Origin: Citromicrobium sp.
Lineage (GTDB): Bacteria > Pseudomonadota > Alphaproteobacteria > Sphingomonadales > Sphingomonadaceae
Direction of reading: 5' to 3'
Assembly (NCBI GenBank): GCA_002712945.1
Contig: PAVA01000016.1
Coordinates: forward strand, 1 to 20,257
DNA: 20,257 bases
The notes below the pieces were generated by a model. The model saw only the letters and a program-made list of their open reading frames with translations. It had not been told where the DNA came from and did no database searches. Shown in pieces: positions 14,276 to 20,257 of this stretch. Numbering within the stretch: the first letter of the stretch is position 1; the number at the start of each line of letters is the position of its first letter. Both the position numbers and the translations under genes were made by a program.

Positions 14276-15451
14276 TCACTCCTCCACCTCGAAGGTCAAT
14301 TCGGCATGGTCGCGCAAGCGCTCCACCAGCGCTTCGCCGAGGATCGAGCCCGGCGTGCCGATCCCGCCCGCTGCATCGCTTTCGAGCAGGGCAAGGCCCG
14401 TCTCGCCGATCATCCGGCTGGTCGAGCCATAGCCGGGATCGTAGCGGCCCTTGACCGCATAGCGGATCGTGCGGCCATCGGGCATCTCGCCGATGAACAG
14501 CACGTCGTAATGTCCGTTCTCGCGCTCCTCGGGCGTGGGCCCTTCGCCGGGCTTGGGCGGCTTCGCGCCGAACGGGTTCTTCATCATCTCCGCCGCCGCC
14601 TCGGCCGCCGCCTTGCCCGCCTCGCCGGGGCTGGTCAGCACCATCTCGTCGTAGCGGAAATCCTCGCCATAGGGGTGACCGCGCAGGAAGTTGGTCCGGT
14701 GGACGTTCTTGGTATTGATCGCCGCCATCACGAAAGGCGCGGCCCACTTGCCCAGATCCTCCTCGTAATGCGGGACCATGCCCGATGGCTGGTCCGGCCC
14801 CTCGAATCCCGGCGTCAGGCCGAAGGGGCTGCGCATGATCGGGATGAGCGAGGGATCGCGCGCCATCGCCTTCAGGCTTTCGGTCAGGCTGGCGGCGGTG
14901 CCCCCGCTGAAGGTGCCCTTCATCGCCCGCACGCGCCCGCGCACACGGGGGCAGGGCGCGCCGAAACGCTCCCTGGCTTCCTTCTGCAGCATCAGCACGC
15001 CCAGATCGAAGGGGATCGAATCGAACCCGGAGGAGAAGCTGATCCGCGCGCCGCTGGCTTTCGCATCCGCATCGTACTTGTCGATCATCCGCCGCATCCA
15101 CCCCGGCTCGCCGCACAGGTCGGCATAATGCGTGCCGCTCTTGGCGCAGGCGGCGAGCAGGGGTTCGCCGTAAAGCTGGTAGGGGCCGACCGTGGTGATG
15201 ACGACCTTGGCCTGTTCGCACATCTGGTCGAGGCTGACCTTGTCGGCGGCATCGGCGACGATGGCGGGCGTCGAAGCGGGTGCGCCGATTTCGGCCTTCA
15301 CTTCGGCCAGCTTGTCCGGATTGCGGCCCGCCATCGCCCATTTCGGAGCATCGGGCCTGTCGCCAAATCGCCGCACGAAATGCTCCGCGACGAGCCGCCC
15401 AGTATAGCCCGTGGCACCGTAAATCACGACATCGAATTGCTTGTCGGCCAT
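14276..15451 (-). CDS. Saccharopine dehydrogenase-like NAD(P)-dependent oxidoreductase
   Basis: A 391-residue cytoplasmic oxidoreductase. The N-terminal Rossmann motif VIYGATGYTG (residues 10-18, GxxGxxG) is followed by 'AGRNPDKL', 'VVITTVGPYQLYGEPLLAACAKSGTHYADLCGEPGWM' and 'SGFDSIPFDLGV'. These are typical of the saccharopine-dehydrogenase/trans-acting enoyl reductase family. Members are named after mycobacterial enzymes of phthiocerol synthesis, but in proteobacteria the substrate is unknown. It is unlikely to be a true saccharopine dehydrogenase. GGAGAGG just before the ATG supports the start. It lies 66 bp upstream of the DoxX gene on the same strand, so an operon is possible. Confidence 0.9.
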   Translation of the reverse strand: MADKQFDVVIYGATGYTGRLVAEHFVRRFGDRPDAPKWAMAGRNPDKLAEVKAEIGAPASTPAIVADAADKVSLDQMCEQAKVVITTVGPYQLYGEPLLAACAKSGTHYADLCGEPGWMRRMIDKYDADAKASGARISFSSGFDSIPFDLGVLMLQKEARERFGAPCPRVRGRVRAMKGTFSGGTAASLTESLKAMARDPSLIPIMRSPFGLTPGFEGPDQPSGMVPHYEEDLGKWAAPFVMAAINTKNVHRTNFLRGHPYGEDFRYDEMVLTSPGEAGKAAAEAAAEMMKNPFGAKPPKPGEGPTPEERENGHYDVLFIGEMPDGRTIRYAVKGRYDPGYGSTSRMIGETGLALLESDAAGGIGTPGSILGEALVERLRDHAELTFEVEE

Positions 15452-15472
15452 AAGTCCTCTCCAGTCATCCCG

Positions 15473-15550
15473 GTGCGCTCATCCCATCGAAAGCGGGATC
15501 GCTTTCGGGCATGTCACGCTCACGGCGAAGGATGCCAGCTTTCGCTGGCC
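15473..15550. repeat. REP-like hairpin cluster
   Basis: Three interleaved dyads are visible. ATCCC (15481-15485) pairs with GGGAT (15495-15499). CGAAAGCG (15488-15495) pairs with CGCTTTCG (15500-15507). GCCAGC (15534-15539) pairs with GCTGGC (15544-15549) around TTTC. The layout 'GTCATCCC...GAAAG...GGGATC' resembles degenerate forms of the dispersed intergenic repeats of sphingomonads, as I remember them. Confidence 0.5.
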
Positions 15551-15570
15551 GGACGCAAGCGCGCCGGGCC

Positions 15571-15593
15571 GCCTGACACACCTGACACAGTGT
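15571..15593 (-). repeat. 23-bp dispersed repeat, copy B (inverse orientation)
   Basis: Identical over 23 bases to the reverse complement of 4368-4390: two tandem CCTGACACA units and the flanking GTGT. The flanks differ between copies, so it is a discrete short element and not part of a long duplication. Confidence 0.8.
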
Positions 15594-15844
15594 TCAGGGA
15601 GGGAAAAACTCGCCCCCTTCGCACACGAGCCGGTGCGTATATGCGATCGCAGGAAAGAGGCGAGCCAGGCCACATGGTCGCACCATGGCAGCGCAGGGCC
15701 GAGTAGGAAAATGCCGACGCGCCTCACCCGCACCGCAGCCATGCTTCGCCCCGTGCAGCGGATGCAAACCCCCAGCCTAAGCTGCGGTTCATCGCGAAGG
15801 CCGCAGAAGAAGCGAACCCGAAAGCAGCGTGGGGAGGTAAGCTG

Positions 15845-17071
15845 GTGAGGTCTCGTTTCGTTATCGGTGCCGCGTGTCTTGCGGTCTTGATGCTCTCCCC
15901 TTCGGTCCACGCACAGATGGCCCCGGAGGCGGTCGCGGCGCTTCAGGCCCCGGTGTCTGTCGAGCGGACGCAGGACGTCGAAACGATCCCGCTCATCCCC
16001 CACATGGGCAAGTACGCGATCCGTGCGAGCACGAACGGGGTGGAGCGCAGCTTCGTGTTCGACACGGGTTCGCCGACCATGATCTCGCAGGCTCTGGCCG
16101 ACGAGCTGGATCTGACCATCATCGGATCGAATACCGGGCGCGATGCCAACGGGCAGGATTTCACCACGCAAATCGCGGTCGTGGACCGGCTGACGATCGG
16201 CGGGCTGACCTTCTCGCGGGTTCCGGTCTTGATAGCCGACTTCGCGGTTGCCGATCCAGATCGCTGTTTCTTCGATGGCGGCGTCATCGGGTCCAACATA
16301 TTTCCGGGCAGCGCCTGGCATTTCGACGGCGCGCGAAACATCCTTCGGGTCGCGCGCGAGGCAGGCGATATTCCGGGGTTGGAGGGCAGGGCTGCGGCGA
16401 GCACTGCCGCGCTCCATGCCGATGGATACCCCTACGCGCCGGTGGTCGACTACGCCCTCGGTTCGTTGAAGGACCGGGCGCTTTTCGACACCGGCAGTTC
16501 GGAAACGATCGTCCTGTTCGACCGGCTTCTGCAAGATGGGCAGGTCCGGCAGGCGATCGTGCAGGGCAGCGAGAAGGAAGGGCGCGGATCGCACGGCGTT
16601 TCTGCCGCAGGGCCCGGCGAGATTACCGATCTCCTGCGGTTCCAGCTGGAGGGCCTGACCCTCGGCGCAAGTCTCCCCCGGCTGCCCGGCACCACCCGCA
16701 CCGCGCCGCCCACGCTGATCGGCCTCGGCATTCTGGACCGATACGATGTGACGCTCGACTATCCGGCGGGCCGGATGCTGCTGCATGAACGCGCCTCGCC
16801 TGCGGCTCCTGCCGAATTCCCCGGCTATGCGCTGATGATGAGAGAGGGATCGGTAAAGGTCGTCCAGCTTTACGAGGGGTCGGCCGCGAAAAGCGCCGGG
16901 CTGCGGCTGGGCGACGAAGTGGTCGCGATCGACGGGCGCTCGCTTGCGCCGCAGGACGCGCCCTGCGCCTCGCAGCGCTGGCTTTCCGAGGAGCGACCCA
17001 CCTATGGCGCGCGCACCCTTACGGTGCTGCGCGAGGGCAAGCCGCTCGAGCTGACGGTACGGCGAGACTGA
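15845..17071 (+). CDS. Secreted protein with two retropepsin-like aspartyl protease lobes and a PDZ domain
   Basis: A 408-residue exported protein with a signal peptide ending VHA-Q (about residue 23). It has two aspartyl-protease half-sites: FDTGSPT (D73, residues 72-78) with the matching hydrophobic-Gly motif VIGSNIF (147-153), and FDTGSSE (D215, 214-220) with LIGLGIL (291-297). A PDZ domain follows at about 325-405 (VVQLYEGSAAKSAGLRLGDEVVAIDG). The two lobes are probably one pseudo-dimeric, pepsin-like catalytic unit in the periplasm, with PDZ for substrate recognition. GTG start 15845, with GGGGAGG 8 nt upstream. Two cysteines are present in the first lobe and PDZ region. Retropepsin-like/PDZ proteins are known in proteobacteria; the substrate here is unknown. 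Confidence 0.88.
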   Translation: MRSRFVIGAACLAVLMLSPSVHAQMAPEAVAALQAPVSVERTQDVETIPLIPHMGKYAIRASTNGVERSFVFDTGSPTMISQALADELDLTIIGSNTGRDANGQDFTTQIAVVDRLTIGGLTFSRVPVLIADFAVADPDRCFFDGGVIGSNIFPGSAWHFDGARNILRVAREAGDIPGLEGRAAASTAALHADGYPYAPVVDYALGSLKDRALFDTGSSETIVLFDRLLQDGQVRQAIVQGSEKEGRGSHGVSAAGPGEITDLLRFQLEGLTLGASLPRLPGTTRTAPPTLIGLGILDRYDVTLDYPAGRMLLHERASPAAPAEFPGYALMMREGSVKVVQLYEGSAAKSAGLRLGDEVVAIDGRSLAPQDAPCASQRWLSEERPTYGARTLTVLREGKPLELTVRRD

Positions 17072-17224
17072 GGCTTCGCACAGGTTTCCGCGGGCGAGGT
17101 CGCGCGCAGCAAGCGCTCTTCAGCGTCGCTCCCCCTGAAGCTGCGGACTGGGTGCCGCTGGGCCTGGTATCTGCCCGGGCGTGCGATTCTCGGAACGAGG
17201 CATGCGCCTGCGGATTTCCCCTGC

Positions 17225-17647
17225 ATGAAGACCTTCTGGCTCGCGTTGGCCATGCTCGTGGCCGGTTGCGCCCCGTTCCCGCGCGATGCGGCGGGCACGA
17301 CCGAACGCATCGAAAGGGCCGGCGTGATGCAGGTAGGCGTGGTCGCGGGGACGGCCGACTGGTCGGACGCGCGTCGTATCGCAGAGCGCCTGGCCGCAGA
17401 TCACGGGGCTACGACAAGCACGCAGTCCGGCCCCGCATCGCTGCTTCTGAGAGATCTCGACGAAGGGCGCGTGGACCTGGTTGTCGGCGAATTCGGACGA
17501 AGCGGGCCGGTCTCCAGGGAGGCAAGCCTTTCGCAGGCTGTCGGCCAACCCGAACCGCGCGATGGCAAGCTCCCGGTCCTCCGTCTCGCGCGCAAGAAGG
17601 GCGAAAACGGGCTGATAACGGCTTCGGACAAGATGGTGATGCAGTGA
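17225..17647 (+). CDS. Half-length substrate-binding-protein-like lipoprotein
   Basis: A 140-residue lipoprotein precursor, lipobox V-A-G-C with C15. The mature part starts 'APFPRDAAGTTERI', then 'VMQVGVVAGTADW', 'RRIAERLAADHGA' and 'LLRDLDEGRVDLVVGEF'. This is the order of the first lobe of family-3 solute-binding proteins (usually about 230-250 residues), but the second lobe is missing. No frameshift is seen: the frame ends cleanly at a TGA that overlaps the GTG start of the CDF gene (GTGA, 17644-17647). Similar short lipoproteins beginning 'C..PRDPEGT' paired with a CDF transporter are familiar to me from alphaproteobacteria, so this seems a conserved form and not a fragment. It may present or sense the transporter's substrate (inference). 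Confidence 0.72.
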   Translation: MKTFWLALAMLVAGCAPFPRDAAGTTERIERAGVMQVGVVAGTADWSDARRIAERLAADHGATTSTQSGPASLLLRDLDEGRVDLVVGEFGRSGPVSREASLSQAVGQPEPRDGKLPVLRLARKKGENGLITASDKMVMQ

Positions 17648-18564
17648 TCGCGGATTCCGACATTCCCGACGAAGTGCGCGAGGGATTGTCCCGGGGGCGG
17701 ACCCTCTGCCTGTGGACCCTGTTCTGGCTGGGGACCATTTCGATCCTGATGTATCTGGTCATGGGCCAGAGCCAGGCGATGAAGACCGCCTTCATCGAAG
17801 ACGTTCTGAGCCTCGTGCCTTCGATCACGTTCCTGATCGCCGCATCGCTCGAGCATAAGCCGCCCAGTCAGAAATTCCCGTTCGGTTTCAAGCGGTTCAA
17901 CAGTATCGCCTTCCTTATCTCGGCCACCGCGCTGCTCTCTATCGGCAGCTTCATGGCCTACGAGGCCGTCATGGGCCTACTGAAGATGGAGCATCCCAGC
18001 ATCGGTGCCATTTCCGTTTTCGGCGTGGAGCTGTGGCTGGGCTGGGTCATGCTCGCGGCCCTCGCCTATTCCGCCATTCCGCCGGTCATCCTCGGTCGCA
18101 TGAAGAAGCCGATTGCGGAAAAGATCGAGGACAAGGTGCTGTTCACCGACGCCCAGACGCAGAAGGCGGACTGGCAAACGGCCCTTGCGGGCATGGTCGG
18201 GGTGGTCGGCATCGGCCTCGGGATATGGTGGGCCGATGCGGCAGCCGCCTTGTTCATCTCGCTCAGCATCCTGCGAGACGGATGGAAGGCGATCGGCAAG
18301 TCGGCCGCCGAACTAGCCGACGGCGCGCCCCGCGAACTCGATAGTCAGGAAATCGATACCGAGGCCCAGGAGGTGATGGACAAGCTCGCCCAGGCTTTTC
18401 CCCGCTCCTCCGCAAGGGTCCGGGAATCGGGGCGCTACATGCTCGCCCAGGTTACCGGCCCCGATGCGGTCGGGCCGATCGATATCGAGGATTTCTGTCC
18501 GCAGAAACGGCCATGGCGCCTGGCCGAGCTGAGCCTGATCGAGCGCGAGAGCGATCGTACCTAA
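17644..18564 (+). CDS. Cation diffusion facilitator-like transporter, non-canonical metal site
   Basis: A 306-residue inner-membrane protein with about six membrane segments and a shortened cytoplasmic C-terminal part. CDF features include 'FIEDVLSLVPSITFLIAASL' (TM2, about residues 50-69), 'FPFGFKRFNSIAFL' (78-91, matching the HxFGHGK loop) and 'DAQTQKADWQTALAGM' plus 'WWADAAAALFISLSILRDGW' (TM5-TM6). Canonical CDFs use DxxxD in TM2 and HxxxD in TM5. Here the aligned positions are E52 and S56 in TM2, and D176 without a His in TM5. The substrate is therefore uncertain. GTG start 17644 overlaps the lipoprotein stop codon. The frame is open far upstream but runs out of register through that gene, so a longer form is rejected. 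Confidence 0.82.
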   Translation: MIADSDIPDEVREGLSRGRTLCLWTLFWLGTISILMYLVMGQSQAMKTAFIEDVLSLVPSITFLIAASLEHKPPSQKFPFGFKRFNSIAFLISATALLSIGSFMAYEAVMGLLKMEHPSIGAISVFGVELWLGWVMLAALAYSAIPPVILGRMKKPIAEKIEDKVLFTDAQTQKADWQTALAGMVGVVGIGLGIWWADAAAALFISLSILRDGWKAIGKSAAELADGAPRELDSQEIDTEAQEVMDKLAQAFPRSSARVRESGRYMLAQVTGPDAVGPIDIEDFCPQKRPWRLAELSLIERESDRT

Positions 18565-18589
18565 CGGGCGGCGCAAGGCGCGCGCCCGT
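18564..18589. terminator. Hairpin between convergent CDF and dcd genes
   Basis: ACGGGCG (18564-18570) pairs with CGCCCGT (18583-18589) around a 12-nt loop, located exactly between the two stop codons. It is a candidate bidirectional terminator, without a T-tract on either strand. Confidence 0.35.
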
Positions 18590-18596
18590 GACTACC

Positions 18597-19151
18597 TCAC
18601 AATCTCGGCAGCGTGACCCCGCGCTGGCCCATATATTTGCCCGCACGGTCCCTGTAACTCGTCTCGCAGCGCTCGTTGCCCTTGAGGAACAGGAACTGGC
18701 ACGCGCCTTCGTTGGCGTAGATTCGGGCGGGCAGCGGCGTGGTGTTGGAAAACTCCAGCGTCACATGGCCTTCCCAGCCCGGCTCAAGCGGAGTGACGTT
18801 CACGATGATCCCGCAGCGCGCATAGGTGCTCTTGCCGAGGCAGATCACCAGCACATCCTCGGGCACGCGGAAATATTCGACCGTGCGTGCCAGCGCGAAG
18901 GAGTTGGGCGGGATCACGCAGATATCGGTCTCGCGGTCGACGAAGCTGTTCGCGTCGAACTTCTTGGGGTCGACCACGGCGCTGTCGACATTGGTGAAGA
19001 TCTTGAACTCGGGGGCCACGCGCGCGTCGTAGCCATAGGAGCTGAGCCCGTAGGAGATGCAGCCGTCACGCCGCTGCGCCTCCTCGAACGGCTCGATCAT
19101 GCCGTGCTTTTGCGCCTGCTCGCGAATCCAGCGGTCCGATTGAATGGCCAT
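18597..19151 (-). CDS. dcd: dCTP deaminase
   Basis: A 184-residue cytoplasmic enzyme converting dCTP to dUTP, the precursor of dTTP. Length and sequence match the monofunctional proteobacterial Dcd. '[14 protein letters not shown]' is the typical start, and '[14 protein letters not shown]' (residues 32-45) is conserved. The active-site segment [10 protein letters not shown] gives S108 and R112 (E. coli S111 and R115), and '[16 protein letters not shown]' gives the catalytic glutamate E133 (E. coli E138). The trimer-forming C-terminus '[12 protein letters not shown]' is intact. The ribosome-binding site is weak (GTGAG). It works in the same dNTP-supply pathway as nrdB, 18 kb away. It converges on the CDF gene and is followed upstream by putA on the same strand. 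Confidence 0.97.
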   Translation of the reverse strand: MAIQSDRWIREQAQKHGMIEPFEEAQRRDGCISYGLSSYGYDARVAPEFKIFTNVDSAVVDPKKFDANSFVDRETDICVIPPNSFALARTVEYFRVPEDVLVICLGKSTYARCGIIVNVTPLEPGWEGHVTLEFSNTTPLPARIYANEGACQFLFLKGNERCETSYRDRAGKYMGQRGVTLPRL

Positions 19152-19233
19152 GGCTCACGTGATGTGGAAGCCGCACGCGGCGTGCAAGCCTCCCCGCGCC
19201 AATTATCCGCGAGCATGCGCCGCAGGCGTGCCG

Positions 19234-20257
19234 TTACAGGCTCGCCAGCAGCGTCGCGTTGCCGCCAGCCGCGGTCGTATCCACGGTCACCACCCGCTCG
19301 GTCGCGAAGCGCGCGACATAGTGAGGGCCGCCCGCCTTGGGGCCGGTGCCCGACAGGCCCTCGCCACCGAAGGGCTGGCTCTCGACCACCGCGCCGATCT
19401 GGTTGCGGTTGACGTAGAAATTGCCGACCCGGATCTTCGATTCGACGAACCGGCGCGTCGCCTCAACCCGGCTGTGGAGGCCGCAGGTGAGGCCGTAGCC
19501 AAGCGCGTTGATATCGTCGACGACCTTGCCCAGTTCCTTGCCCTTGAACTTGGCGACGTGGAGCACGGGGCCGAAATTCTCGCGCTGGAGATCGCCGATC
19601 GCGCCGATCTCGATAATCGTCGGCAGCACGAAGCTGCCGCGCGCGAAGGCCGGATCGTCCTCGGCCCGCCAGATGGTCCGACCGATCGTGGCCGAGCGCG
19701 CGATATGGCGTTCGAGGGCAGCCTGCGCGTCATGGTCGATCACCGGGCCGACATCGGTCGAGAACTCGGTCGGGTCGCCGACGACCAGCGCCTGGAAGGC
19801 ACCGCGGATCATCGTCAGCATCTCGTCGTAGACGTCTTCCTGGATGTAGAGCACGCGCTGGGCCGAACAGCGCTGGCCCGCGCTCTGGAAGGCGCTCGCG
19901 ATCACGTCGCGCGTCACCTGTTCGGGCAGGGCGGTGCTGTCGACGATCATCGCGTTCTGCCCGCCGGTCTCGGCGATCAGGGTCGGGATGTTGTTCTCGC
20001 GCGCGGCAAGCGAGCGGTTGATCGCCTGCGCGGTCGCGGTGCTGCCGGTGAAGGAAACGCCTGCAATGCGCGAATCGCCGGTAATCAGCTGGCCCACTTC
20101 GCCCGCGCCGGGAAGCAGCTGGAACACCTCTTTCGGGATGCCTGCATCGTGGCACAGCTTCACCGCCAGCGCGGCGATCAGCGGGGTCTGTTCGGCGGGC
20201 TTGGCGACCACCGTGTTGCCCGCCGCGAGCGCCGCTGCGGCAGGGCCGATGAAGATC
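19234..20257 (-). CDS. putA: Proline dehydrogenase / L-glutamate-gamma-semialdehyde dehydrogenase PutA, C-terminal part (runs off the window)
   Basis: About 341 residues of the C-terminal aldehyde-dehydrogenase half of PutA, which oxidises glutamate-γ-semialdehyde to glutamate in proline catabolism. The gene continues past 20257, so its start and the proline-dehydrogenase half are not visible. Seen are 'PAAAALAAGNTVVAKPAEQTP' (NAD-binding, in part), 'GVSFTGSTATAQAINR', the catalytic-glutamate motif 'LIAETGGQNAMIVDSTALPEQV', and the nucleophile in 'SAFQSAGQRCSAQR'. 'ENFGPVLHVAKF' and 'RVGNFYVNRNQIGAVVESQPFGGEGLSGTGPKAGGPHY' follow, with the PutA-typical end 'TVDTTAAGGNATLLASL'. A stand-alone P5C dehydrogenase is less likely, because this C-terminal ending is characteristic of bifunctional PutA. 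Confidence 0.93.
   Translation of the reverse strand, partial: IFIGPAAAALAAGNTVVAKPAEQTPLIAALAVKLCHDAGIPKEVFQLLPGAGEVGQLITGDSRIAGVSFTGSTATAQAINRSLAARENNIPTLIAETGGQNAMIVDSTALPEQVTRDVIASAFQSAGQRCSAQRVLYIQEDVYDEMLTMIRGAFQALVVGDPTEFSTDVGPVIDHDAQAALERHIARSATIGRTIWRAEDDPAFARGSFVLPTIIEIGAIGDLQRENFGPVLHVAKFKGKELGKVVDDINALGYGLTCGLHSRVEATRRFVESKIRVGNFYVNRNQIGAVVESQPFGGEGLSGTGPKAGGPHYVARFATERVVTVDTTAAGGNATLLASL

Larger units (their letters stand above)
15452..15844. other. Repeat-rich gene-free region between divergent genes
   Basis: About 390 bp with no supported gene. It contains a REP-like hairpin cluster (15473-15550), one copy of the 23-bp repeat (15571-15593), a CATGGT-CGC-ACCATG hairpin (15673-15687), and the GGGGAGG ribosome-binding site of the protease gene at 15830-15836. 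It must also hold the promoters of both flanking genes, which were not recognised. Confidence 0.65.

Noticed and set aside
15441..15848. Plus-strand open frame of 135 codons in the repeat-rich intergenic region
   Set aside because: It runs across REP-like hairpins and the 23-bp repeat, has no ribosome-binding site or domain, and begins inside the 5' end of the opposite gene.
17152..17643. N-terminal extension of the CDF gene (470-aa version)
   Set aside because: The extension overlaps the lipoprotein gene in another frame and has no membrane or CDF character. The GTG at 17644 gives the standard length.
17225..17647. Frameshifted or truncated full-length solute-binding protein
   Set aside because: The frame ends cleanly in an overlap with the next gene, and no second-lobe sequence is seen in other frames downstream. 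A natural short form is more likely.

Overview
The window looks like chromosomal DNA of an alphaproteobacterium of the order Sphingomonadales, most likely a member of the Erythrobacteraceae. This rests on the GC-rich coding sequence, the character of the encoded proteins, GANTC sites upstream of nrdB, and REP-like hairpin elements of the 'GTCATCCC...GAAAG...GGGATC' kind that I associate with this group. No database search was possible, so the family-level placement is an inference.

Layout from left to right. (1) nrdB, the small subunit of class I ribonucleotide reductase, has a DnaA-box-like 9-mer and two GANTC sites upstream. (2) At about 1.2-3.6 kb lies an accessory patch. It holds an AT-richer DUF4258/MqsR-like toxin and HTH antitoxin-like pair, a secreted excalibur-domain protein, a 70-residue Cys/His-rich protein behind a hairpin that overlaps its ribosome-binding site, and a convergent membrane-anchored staphylococcal-nuclease-like protein. 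(3) At 3.6-5.9 kb are small envelope proteins: a DUF4870-like membrane protein, an uncharacterised lipoprotein, and two small acidic envelope proteins. (4) At 5.9-9.6 kb is a compact plus-strand run of argB, a YggT-family gene, folD, an NTF2-like lipoprotein and a MarC-family gene. Two of its junctions are 4-bp stop/start overlaps. (5) On the minus strand follow a CnoX/YbbN-type thioredoxin-TPR protein and, 5 bp after it, a Lon-substrate-binding-domain protein. (6) tRNA-Gly(GCC) comes next, then a ZnuD-like TonB-dependent receptor with a His/Glu-rich loop and a Zur-box-like sequence just before its start. It is convergent with a DoxX-family gene, with one base between the two stop codons. (7) A saccharopine-dehydrogenase-like oxidoreductase (minus strand) is followed by a roughly 390-bp gene-free stretch full of small repeats, then a secreted protein with two DTG aspartyl-protease motifs and a PDZ domain. 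(8) A half-length substrate-binding-protein-like lipoprotein is translationally overlapped with an unusual cation-diffusion-facilitator (CDF) transporter. (9) dcd and the C-terminal part of putA, which runs off the right edge, close the window.

Most of the window is ordinary housekeeping: dNTP supply (nrdB, dcd), one-carbon metabolism (folD), arginine synthesis (argB), proline catabolism (putA) and proteostasis (thioredoxin-TPR and Lon-domain pair). No transposase, integrase, phage gene or CRISPR array was seen. The points most worth a second look are the accessory patch after nrdB (especially the 70-residue protein and the toxin/antitoxin-like pair), an inverted pair of identical 23-bp repeats 11 kb apart, the predicted zinc-uptake receptor, the two-DTG protease and the lipoprotein-CDF pair.
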